DNA of 36,365 nucleotides from Methanomicrobiaceae archaeon (GTDB lineage Archaea; Halobacteriota; Methanomicrobia; Methanomicrobiales; Methanomicrobiaceae), in assembly GCA_016928355.1 (NCBI GenBank), contig JAFGKW010000002.1:1-36365 (forward strand). The letters are read 5' to 3'. A program made the position numbers and the translations under genes. Under the pieces are notes generated by a model. That model was not told the DNA's origin, did no database searches, and worked only from the letters and a program-made list of their open reading frames with translations. Numbering within the stretch: position 1 is the stretch's first letter; every line of letters starts with the position of its first letter. Shown piece after piece: positions 1-7,338 of the stretch.

Positions 1-58
1 ATTATCTAGCGGATACAATGAAATTGTCAATAATTTTCGCTTTCACTTCAGCCATCCA
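1..58. other. Leader-distal flank of the CRISPR array
   Basis: These 58 bases precede the last repeat. At the array period of 61 bp another repeat would be expected at about -2 to 26, and the bases present there do not resemble the repeat, so the array ends inside this window. No gene, leader-like element or further degenerate repeat is visible. Confidence 0.6.
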
Positions 59-1371
59 TGGTTCATCCCTGTGCATACAGGGAACTCTCATAGATTCGGG
101 TATTCAAAGCCTGTTCTCCCGGTTCATCCCTGTGCATACAGGGAACTCTCCTGACTTCTCTTATAGTATGTTTCTGATCTCGGTTCATCCCTGTGCATAC
201 AGGGAACTCTTATAATTAGACGTTGTAGACTAGATAATTCACGGTTCATCCCTGTGCATACAGGGAACTCATTGCCTTGTCAAATTCTACAGTATCAAGG
301 CCGCGGTTCATCCCTGTGCATACAGGGAACTCGTTTTCCGGCAAACGAATCTAAAACGGCAGGTGCGGTTCATCCCTGTGCATACAGGGAACTCGACATC
401 CAGAATTTTTCGGGATTTGAGACTTTCGGTTCATCCCTGTGCATACAGGGAACTCGGAATGGAGAGAAAAATTTAAAAAATGTTAATCGGTTCATCCCTG
501 TGCATACAGGGAACTCGTTACCTGCATCAACCATTGCATCATAACAGTCGGTTCATCCCTGTGCATACAGGGAACTCCTGTCAATACTGATCGCTCCATC
601 ATGAAATTCCGGTTCATCCCTGTGCATACAGGGAACTCCTTTAATTCTTTTGCTTTTGTTGCCATTATTTCGGTTCATCCCTGTGCATACAGGGAACTCT
701 ATAGATGGTTTTCGCATTTTTTCATCTCCTGCGGTTCATCCCTGTGCATACAGGGAACTCCTTCTGGATCTCTTATGATCTTTAAAATACTCCGGTTCAT
801 CCCTGTGCATACAGGGAACTCATTTTGGTTTTCGAATTGACGCGTGGGATTTACGGTTCATCCCTGTGCATACAGGGAACTCTGTTCGGTTGTCTGAGTC
901 GGTGTAATCGTTTTCGGTTCATCCCTGTGCATACAGGGAACTCTAAATTATTTTATAACCTCAAATGTTTAAATAACGGTTCATCCCTGTGCATACAGGG
1001 AACTCTATACCCTCATCAGCAGAAATATATGATGAGACGGTTCATCCCTGTGCATACAGGGAACTCTTCTTTCAGATTTATTTTAATAAGGTCTTCAACG
1101 GTTCATCCCTGTGCATACAGGGAACTCTAAAATTTCTTTCAGATTTATTTTAATAGCCTCGGTTCATCCCTGTGCATACAGGGAACTCGCATCATCGTAA
1201 ACCCCTGCATTCCCTGAAACCGGTTCATCCCTGTGCATACAGGGAACTCAGGGACCGTGTGAAAATATTCACAATTGGTGGCGGTTCATCCCTGTGCATA
1301 CAGGGAACTCAATCAATTTTTCAGCGTCGTCTTCAGAAGTTTCGGTTCATCCCTGTGCATACAGGGAACTC
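59..1371 (-). CRISPR. Type I-E CRISPR array, 22 repeats and 21 spacers
   Basis: Twenty-two 29-bp repeats start at 59, 120, 181, 242, 304, 366, 427, 488, 549, 610, 671, 732, 793, 854, 915, 977, 1038, 1099, 1160, 1221, 1282 and 1343. Eighteen spacers are 32 bp; those at 271-303, 333-365 and 944-976 are 33 bp. On the minus strand each repeat begins GAGTTCCCTGT and ends ATGAACCG, like the E. coli I-E repeat, with a 6-bp stem (CCCTGT/ACAGGG) and a 4-nt loop. Cas6e cutting at the stem base would leave the 8-nt crRNA handle ATGAACCG. This orientation makes the array transcribed leftward, with the newest spacers next to cas2. The repeat at 59-87 differs only at its outermost base (T at 59), as expected for the leader-distal end. 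All other repeats look identical, so the array is probably active or recently so. Confidence 0.98.
1067..1159 (-). repeat. Two adjacent CRISPR spacers sharing 22 nt
   Basis: The spacers at 1067-1098 and 1128-1159 share an identical 22-nt block (1067-1088 and 1134-1155), offset by 6 nt. Beyond the block they diverge (AGGT against GCCT), so they come from two related but different targets. Read on the minus strand, both have an open frame in phase, encoding EDLIKINLKE and AIKINLKEIL. The right-hand spacer is nearer the leader and therefore the later acquisition. Confidence 0.9.
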
Positions 1372-1407
1372 TCATCTGCTTATATATCAGAAAAGAACCT
1401 GATATAT
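1372..1407 (-). promoter_or_regulatory. Very short CRISPR leader made of an inverted repeat
   Basis: Only 36 bp separate the cas2 stop codon from the first repeat. Within them, ATATATCAG (1382-1390) and CTGATATAT (1399-1407) form a perfect 9+9 bp inverted repeat around an 8-nt centre. On the minus strand the distal arm runs into TGATATATAAG, a plausible TATA element, which would place the start of the array transcript near or inside the first repeat. By position this is the leader. Archaea lack the IHF protein that bends the E. coli leader, so the dyad may serve as a protein site for integration or transcription. That role is inference; it could also act as an RNA hairpin ending the cas mRNA, though no T-run follows. 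Confidence 0.6.
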
Positions 1408-1716
<309 letters not shown>

Positions 1717-2601
1717 TTAATCCAAAAATGCAGGGGGAACCATATCATCATAGGGTTTTGGAACATCAAGGCCACCTGCGTCAAGTACTTCCTGGATTGT
1801 CGGGATGATCATCTCAAGTGTTTTTTGCATCCTGAACATATCCCTGCATGATCTCCGGACTTCCTGTTCAGGACTCTCGGGTTTTAGTGAAGCAGTGTAG
1901 AATGCAGCCGGAACAACTGTTTCAAACTTGAAAATATCCGCAATATCATATACAAAAGAGAGTGGTTTTCCTGTATGCAGAAAACCAATCGCAGGAGAAT
2001 ACCCTGCAGCAAGAATTGCTGCCTCGGTTATCCCGTAAAGGCATGATGTTGCCGAACTGAGGCAGCGGTTCGGGAGGTCCGCATAACTCCAGTTCCCTGG
2101 TTCGTATCTTCTTCCTCTCCATTCAATACCAGCCTCCTTCGCTATTATCTCGTATTGTTCTCTTACACGGACACCTTCCATCCCTCTTAGCTGATTAATC
2201 GAATAATCAGAAGGAATTTCTTCATTGAACCTGAGTTCAAACATCTTCCTGACAACTTTCAGCCTTGCTGAAGGATCAAGTGCAAGCCGTGCCTGATAAA
2301 GCAACCTGTCTGATCGTGCACCCCCGGGATGACCTGAAGAATAAAGGCGGACACCAGCTTCTCCAACCCATACAAGAAGTGTTCCGGCCTTTGCAGCGAG
2401 ATCCACAGCTGCATGAGAAACCCTTGTCCCCGGTTCGAGCATAATACAGGCCAGACCGCCAACAGGCACCTGAACGCGGACACCATTAACGTCTATTAGA
2501 ACAAATGCCCCGTCTGAGACATCAAGCTCACCGTACTCAAGAAAAATAAGTGAGGATCTCTCCTTCATTGAAATCGGTTTTAAGGGGGGAACCCGAGGCA
2601 T
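1717..2601 (-). CDS. cas1: Cas1, type I-E integrase
   Basis: 294 aa, close to E. coli Cas1 along its length: LKPISMKERSSLIFLEYGEL at the start, then PGTRVSHAAVDLAAKAGTLL and GHPGGARSD. The metal-binding catalytic residues are present: E142 (LRGMEGVRVR), H209 (GFLHTGKPL) and D219/D222 (VYDIADI). Cas1 performs the two transesterification steps that join prespacer ends to the repeat. The ATG is preceded by GAGGTGGGAAT, which overlaps the TGA stop of cas6e. The C-terminal proline-rich tail is shorter than in E. coli. Nothing suggests inactivation. Confidence 0.98.
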   Translation of the reverse strand: MPRVPPLKPISMKERSSLIFLEYGELDVSDGAFVLIDVNGVRVQVPVGGLACIMLEPGTRVSHAAVDLAAKAGTLLVWVGEAGVRLYSSGHPGGARSDRLLYQARLALDPSARLKVVRKMFELRFNEEIPSDYSINQLRGMEGVRVREQYEIIAKEAGIEWRGRRYEPGNWSYADLPNRCLSSATSCLYGITEAAILAAGYSPAIGFLHTGKPLSFVYDIADIFKFETVVPAAFYTASLKPESPEQEVRRSCRDMFRMQKTLEMIIPTIQEVLDAGGLDVPKPYDDMVPPAFLD

Positions 2602-2610
2602 ATTCCCACC

Positions 2611-3306
2611 TCAAAGAGGTCTTACAAGCATAAGACCACAGCCGAATCCCTTCGCGGGGCCTACTCCGTTTCCGAGAGTCTCAAGGAACTTTTCACTGTC
2701 GTCAACGGTCAGGACGCCTGTAAAATCAATAGTGCTTAACGAGACTTTCCTGTTCTTTTTACCCTGCATAAAATTGACCTGATTATATGCATCGGCACGT
2801 ACCTGACCATCCTCAATATTGAATCCAAGTCTTCCGGAACGGGAAGAAAGCCACCTGAAACCTTCCTGCTGGACAATCTCTGAAACCGGCGGAAGTTGTG
2901 ATTTATCCCCGTACTCATCAATTATCCGCCTCTTTGCATCCATAACAACATCGTGCTTGTACCTCTTCTTTTTCACTCCTTTAGCTTCAGGAACAGTTTT
3001 TGTAACAACAGGATTTGCACGAAGAGAGAACCCGAGTTTCTTTCCCTCAGGTACCTGGGGGTTGTAGGGTTTGATTTCCACGTTCCAGAGATTACCCGAG
3101 TAAAGAGGTTCTCTTGCAGAAACAATCATGATTACCGGTTTACCCCTTGAATAGTCAACCCTATACAGGAAATCCCTCTCTCTTTCTCCAGAATCGGAGA
3201 AGAGATCCCATATCATCGAATGGATTTGATACGGGCCGGTTGCTACATTCCAGAAATCTTTTGATTTAACTGCATCCGGGCGAAGAGATACCTTTGAAAA
3301 ATACAT
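2611..3306 (-). CDS. cas6e: Cas6e (CasE/Cse3), crRNA-processing endoribonuclease
   Basis: 231 aa, the usual length of the family. Cas6e cleaves the precursor transcript at the base of each repeat hairpin and stays bound to the 3' end of the crRNA in Cascade. The likely catalytic pair is Tyr26/His29 in GPYQIHSMIWDLF, corresponding to the conserved N-terminal His of CasE. The basic helix KKKRYKHDVVMDAKRR and the C-terminal glycine-rich loop GNGVGPAKGFGCGLMLVRP are classic for the family. It starts directly after the cas5e stop and is coupled to cas1 downstream. The matching hairpin in the array repeats supports function. Confidence 0.96.
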   Translation of the reverse strand: MYFSKVSLRPDAVKSKDFWNVATGPYQIHSMIWDLFSDSGERERDFLYRVDYSRGKPVIMIVSAREPLYSGNLWNVEIKPYNPQVPEGKKLGFSLRANPVVTKTVPEAKGVKKKRYKHDVVMDAKRRIIDEYGDKSQLPPVSEIVQQEGFRWLSSRSGRLGFNIEDGQVRADAYNQVNFMQGKKNRKVSLSTIDFTGVLTVDDSEKFLETLGNGVGPAKGFGCGLMLVRPL

Positions 3307-4050
3307 CTAACTTCCACCCCCCAGATCAACATTGGCATAATATTCTCTCCTGTCAGAGAACTGCCATCTCTTTCTGCTTAATGGATTATCCCTTAGAACC
3401 TGAATTTCACCGGCTTTAAGACCGGAAACGCCATCCTCATCCCAAAACATTCCTGAACTTTTAGAACGGGCAATTAAATCTAAAAAGGCCCCATCTCCAA
3501 AATCAGCCGATTTAAAAGCTCCCAGAATAGAATCGGCGTCAACAACCTTCGCATTCGCAGGTACAGATATAGGGCATGACTTCCGACCAAGATAAGGAAC
3601 AAATACCGGACTCGAAATAGCCGAAGCAATCTCCCCTACAGAATAAGGAGCATCGACCTTACGCTTCCAAACGCACACAGTGGAGATGAGATCGCATAGG
3701 TAATCCCTTTTTGAGATTATCGTCCCGAGTTTATTCCGCGGAATAGATACCTCGTCCTTTCGGGTAAGGATATGGGGATTCCTCTTAACCCCAACTGCAG
3801 GGGCTGCCTGTACTGTATGATAATCCTGAACAGGAATTCCTACAGAGCTCACAAGCGTTGAAAATCCGTATCCGGACGACAACCTCCTCAGAAGTAAATC
3901 GTCTTCCCGCCTGATACCGAGTGCTCCGGCAATAAAGCCCATCACAGCTGATTTCGACGGGTGCGAATATGTATGCCTGTTTTCTCCTACTGCAACAGCT
4001 CCATATGATGCCATTGGCCCGTATAGACGAAAAACGCAGTATTCCGTCAT
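3307..4050 (-). CDS. cas5e: Cas5e (CasD), Cascade subunit
   Basis: 247 aa from the chosen ATG at 4050, giving MTEYCVFRLYGPMASYG, which aligns with the N-terminus of E. coli CasD; SKSAVMGFIAGALGI follows. A GTG at 4065 is in frame, but it lies inside the AGGTGAT that serves as Shine-Dalgarno for the ATG and overlaps the cas7e stop, so the ATG is preferred. Cas5e caps the 5' handle of the crRNA and contacts Cas8e. It is tightly packed between cas7e and cas6e in the operon. Confidence 0.93.
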   Translation of the reverse strand: MTEYCVFRLYGPMASYGAVAVGENRHTYSHPSKSAVMGFIAGALGIRREDDLLLRRLSSGYGFSTLVSSVGIPVQDYHTVQAAPAVGVKRNPHILTRKDEVSIPRNKLGTIISKRDYLCDLISTVCVWKRKVDAPYSVGEIASAISSPVFVPYLGRKSCPISVPANAKVVDADSILGAFKSADFGDGAFLDLIARSKSSGMFWDEDGVSGLKAGEIQVLRDNPLSRKRWQFSDRREYYANVDLGGGS

Positions 4051-4061
4051 TTTATCAACCA

Positions 4062-5141
4062 TCACCTGCTTACAAATGCAAGGATTTCATCCAGTGAGCC
4101 TGTTCCATCCTGAACATTCATTGAGATGAAGTCATCTGCACATTTTCCATATACCTTTTCCATATTGCCACGGACAGCCTCAAGCTCCCGGACAGATCCT
4201 CCAAGCATATCAACATCTCTTACAGGTTTTAAAAACGATACAGCCAGCGAACGAGGCTGCTGTGTTCCCTTCTCTGCAAGGATATATGATGCATATGCCC
4301 TTGATGCAAAACTGTTCTGCTTACCGCCAGGTGAGACTTTTGCAGAGGCTTCAACCAGCGCTTTTATCGCCTTGTTGGCAAGTTCTTCATCACCGGAAAG
4401 ATTTTCGACAAGGAGATCGCGGTTTATACAGACATACGTATAGAAAAGACCCGCAGCAAACTCCGATTCTCCAATATGTCCCGAACCAGTATCAGCTCCG
4501 GTGTTCAGGTCGTCAACCGCAGTAAAATAATCGTCTTCAACTGTTACGTCATGAACAGTGATTGCATGGGATACCTGTACTGCAGCATCACAGTTATAAA
4601 CCGGCGCATCTGCAAGCATACGACCAAACATCCCTATATCTGCTGTTTTATGAGATTTCCTAAGAAGATCGAGATCTGAATCATCAGGAGCGTTCCCGGA
4701 TTCAGAAATTTTGGCTAACAGGGAATCAATCGCCTCAATCTCTTCCTGGCTGAAATGAACCATCTGCTTATGAACCGGAGAATCCTTATCACATTTTCCG
4801 AATTTTGATGCTATCGCGATTGCAGCTTCTTTCGCTTTTTTCTCAGGTACCGGAGAAAGTTTGCCATCGGGATTTCCATCAAGAACGGATTTCAGCGAAC
4901 TGTCCGAAGCAAGGGCTTCCTCAACTTTGGAGCCCATTCTTCTTGTTCTCACCCCTATATAACCAGAGAGAGATTCCTTAAAGACATCTGACTGTCTCCA
5001 TGCCCTCTTCAGGCTCTGCGATGATACTCTCAGACGTTCCTTACCACCCATAACCGCCGTCTTGGGTCTTCCAAGATCGTCCCTGTTCAGGTTCGACGGG
5101 GGATACGATACAAGTAAATGCAACTGTATAAATTCACTCAT
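4062..5141 (-). CDS. cas7e: Cas7e (CasC/Cse4), Cascade backbone subunit
   Basis: 359 aa from the ATG at 5141, giving MSEFIQLHLLVSYPPSNLNRDD, matching the CasC N-terminus. An upstream in-frame GTG (5150) is less likely because AAGGAG lies only a few bases before it but ideally placed for the ATG. Other family landmarks are GGKERLRVSSQSLKRAWR, DIGMFGRMLAD and SHAITVHDVTVEDDYFTAVD. Several copies of Cas7e form the helical filament along the crRNA spacer. It starts just after the cse2 stop and overlaps the region that starts cas5e. Confidence 0.96.
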   Translation of the reverse strand: MSEFIQLHLLVSYPPSNLNRDDLGRPKTAVMGGKERLRVSSQSLKRAWRQSDVFKESLSGYIGVRTRRMGSKVEEALASDSSLKSVLDGNPDGKLSPVPEKKAKEAAIAIASKFGKCDKDSPVHKQMVHFSQEEIEAIDSLLAKISESGNAPDDSDLDLLRKSHKTADIGMFGRMLADAPVYNCDAAVQVSHAITVHDVTVEDDYFTAVDDLNTGADTGSGHIGESEFAAGLFYTYVCINRDLLVENLSGDEELANKAIKALVEASAKVSPGGKQNSFASRAYASYILAEKGTQQPRSLAVSFLKPVRDVDMLGGSVRELEAVRGNMEKVYGKCADDFISMNVQDGTGSLDEILAFVSR

Positions 5142-5153
5142 TTTATTCACTCC

Positions 5154-5642
5154 TTAAACGATTTTTTCATAATAGGCAAGAGCCCACTCTTTTTTTGTTC
5201 TGTTGTTCCACCAGTACAGCCCGTTCGCAAGATCAGGAATCGGGGCCGAACCGCCTGTCAGCTTTACAAACCGAATCATTGAAGAATACAGGTTTTCCGG
5301 ATTATCAATAGAAAGCAGTTTTTCAAACCGCCGCTCGCTTACCTGCGGATCTTCTCCCTTCTTCTTCGCTGTCGCCATTAATTCAGGATAATTTATCCCT
5401 TCAGGGCTGTTTCTTACATGGGAAATGACACCCGCAACGATTGCAAGCCTCTCGTTATTAACATTCAATTCTTTGTTCCGCAATTCCTTTCTGAGCCGGT
5501 GGAATGACGGAGAAAATGCAACCTCTTCGTATGAATTGCAACGGCGAAGCATTGCACGATCACCTTTGAAATTGTCAAGATTCCTCCACCACTCCAGCAA
5601 AATATCAGAAGCAATTGGATCTTTAAAATTCAGGTATGCCAT
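5154..5642 (-). CDS. cse2: Cse2 (CasB, Cas11e), Cascade small subunit
   Basis: 162 aa, all-helical, with the family signature WWRNLDNFKGDRAMLRRC near the N-terminus. Two Cse2 copies form the inner belly of Cascade and stabilise the displaced DNA strand. The ATG has a textbook AAAGGAGG site 5-6 bp upstream, stronger than those of its neighbours, which fits a subunit needed in more than one copy. The TAA stop overlaps the ribosome-binding region of cas7e. Confidence 0.95.
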   Translation of the reverse strand: MAYLNFKDPIASDILLEWWRNLDNFKGDRAMLRRCNSYEEVAFSPSFHRLRKELRNKELNVNNERLAIVAGVISHVRNSPEGINYPELMATAKKKGEDPQVSERRFEKLLSIDNPENLYSSMIRFVKLTGGSAPIPDLANGLYWWNNRTKKEWALAYYEKIV

Positions 5643-5680
5643 TTTTAACCTCCTTTTTCAATCTCAATAGCATTTTTCAT

Positions 5681-7270
5681 TCAAATTCCTCCGGAAAGGC
5701 CAAGGGTTTTTGAAATATTCTTACTCTTTGGACTGGTAAATGCCACCAGTCTCTTTCTTGCCTTAACAACTTGTTTTGGATCAATCTCACCGGAATAATT
5801 TAACCGGGTATAAAAGTCAAATATCTCTTCAAGGCCGTATTTGTTCACTCTTCTAAGCCAGTTCAGCTTAACTGGTGAAACATCTCCCTCGTTCCGGATT
5901 TCAGTAAGAATTTCTCCAATGGAATTGTAAAAAAACGGTTCCGTTTCGGACCAGAAGCGCTGTTTTACAACTCCGATGTCTCCTTTATCCTTAGGACGGG
6001 AGTACCAGGCTTCTTTAACGCAGCTGTGAAGAGTAGACTGTAAAAACCCTGCAGTTTTCACAATCTGGGAGATATTGCTCTCATACTCATCGCGATATTC
6101 ATCCTCAACAAGAATCAGCGGCATTCTGCTCTCGTACCAGCATCTTGTCTTCCCTTTATCCAAATCATAACCAAAAGACCACAATTTAAAAGAGATTCCT
6201 CTTCTTTTCAGTAGTCCACTCTCATTATAGAGCCTCTCAACAACAGGGGCCACACGACGGTTTTCACCACGATCATTCTGGATCAGGCCCAGCCAGTTTC
6301 TGTAAGACAAACCTCCGGGATTAAGATGGTGAGCAATCCAGACTCCATCTTTTTGATAATACGGTGAAAGAGTATGCTCCCAAGTTGAATCATATGAAAT
6401 ACCATGTGTTTTGGTGCAATAGCCTTCAATAAGCATCTCTGAAGTACACCCACAAAGATCACATTCCCCGGACTGGACATTGTCATAATCCAGCCAGATT
6501 CTCCTTCCAGTACCCCAGAAGATTTGAAGGCGGTTTGCATCGAGAAGAGTTATTTTTGGCTGTTCTTTCCCATACTTCCTCAGGGTATCCATCCATGGGA
6601 ATATGTCCTTTTCTTCGTTTTTTTCCTCAAAGGAAAAACCTCTGAAGAAATCATCTTTTGGAAGAACATTGAGCCAGACGGTTTCCTGGAGATTTCTTCC
6701 CTGAACAAGGCACGAAAGAGGTCCTCCCCCACGAAGTCCGGTCATATGACCTGCTCCTCCTGCAGGACCGTTTAACTGGAGGCTCATCAGGGCCATAGCA
6801 GCACAATTCGGACAAATCTTGCTAACGGTCTTACGTTTAAGAAAGTGATCCTTGTTCTCTTTGATGGTATTATCTCCAGGCATCTCGATTAGCAGGCTAT
6901 CAATCGAATGGATTTTCTCATCAAGAGATGATGCATCCTGCATAAAGCGGGGTTCATCATCTCCATTGAGATAAAATGCATGGGAAAAAATACCAAATGC
7001 CTTTTTTACCTCATCAACCGATGGCGGATTGTCCAGAATGTCTTCCCAGTCAGTATCGTATTCAGGGGCCATTGTGGTCTGGGCAAGGCCGACCATAAAC
7101 TGGATCAATGATCCATTAAAGTCAGGTCTGGGTGCATTAAACTCAGTTACCTGTGATTCCCTGCCCAGAACTTCAGAAGGATCTGTCATTCCCTCTGAAC
7201 CGTCCCTGAATCTCACCGGGATCCATGCATCATCTATCAGGTTCAGCCGGTTTTTTGTTATCTTTTTCAC
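5681..7270 (-). CDS. cas8e: Cas8e (CasA/Cse1), Cascade large subunit
   Basis: 529 aa. The N-terminal NLIDDAWIPVRFRDG is the Cse1 signature. Cas8e recognises the PAM and recruits Cas3. CPNC (C153, C156) and CDLCGC (C270, C273, C275) can form the zinc site seen in several Cse1 proteins, and the glycine-rich GPAGGAGHMTGLRGGGPLSC follows the first pair. The four-helix bundle is expected in the C-terminal part. The start is odd: the only standard codon is GTG at 7270, which directly abuts AAAGGAG, while at normal spacing (about 7 nt) from AGGAGG there is only an ATA codon at 7261. The N-terminus is therefore uncertain by three residues. Confidence 0.95.
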   Translation of the reverse strand: MKKITKNRLNLIDDAWIPVRFRDGSEGMTDPSEVLGRESQVTEFNAPRPDFNGSLIQFMVGLAQTTMAPEYDTDWEDILDNPPSVDEVKKAFGIFSHAFYLNGDDEPRFMQDASSLDEKIHSIDSLLIEMPGDNTIKENKDHFLKRKTVSKICPNCAAMALMSLQLNGPAGGAGHMTGLRGGGPLSCLVQGRNLQETVWLNVLPKDDFFRGFSFEEKNEEKDIFPWMDTLRKYGKEQPKITLLDANRLQIFWGTGRRIWLDYDNVQSGECDLCGCTSEMLIEGYCTKTHGISYDSTWEHTLSPYYQKDGVWIAHHLNPGGLSYRNWLGLIQNDRGENRRVAPVVERLYNESGLLKRRGISFKLWSFGYDLDKGKTRCWYESRMPLILVEDEYRDEYESNISQIVKTAGFLQSTLHSCVKEAWYSRPKDKGDIGVVKQRFWSETEPFFYNSIGEILTEIRNEGDVSPVKLNWLRRVNKYGLEEIFDFYTRLNYSGEIDPKQVVKARKRLVAFTSPKSKNISKTLGLSGGI

Positions 7271-7317
7271 CTCCTTTGAGATTATTATTCAAATAGCAAC
7301 ACAATGGGATTGATTAT

Positions 7318-7332
7318 GCACCGAAAAGGTGC
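7318..7332 (-). promoter_or_regulatory. Small hairpin between cas3 and cas8e
   Basis: GCACC and GGTGC form a perfect 5-bp stem with a 5-nt loop in the 68-bp gap after the cas3 stop. No T-run follows, so a full terminator is unlikely. It could mark an mRNA processing or stabilising site that uncouples Cascade from cas3 expression. This is the only sizeable gap in the operon. Confidence 0.35.
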
Positions 7333-7338
7333 GAATCA

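Noticed and set aside
88-1342. Self-targeting spacers against genes in this window
   Set aside because: Reading the spacers against the window by eye gave no convincing match; a full computed search on the genome would be needed to exclude it.
18-1402. Short frames across the CRISPR array
   Set aside because: They are translations of repeats (recurring SSLCIQGT, IPVHTGNS and VHPCAYREL) and not genes.
1382-1407. Idea that the leader dyad and the cas3/CARF dyad are the same operator
   Set aside because: The half-sites (ATATATCAG and TTCATACA) and their spacing differ, so a common binding protein is not supported.
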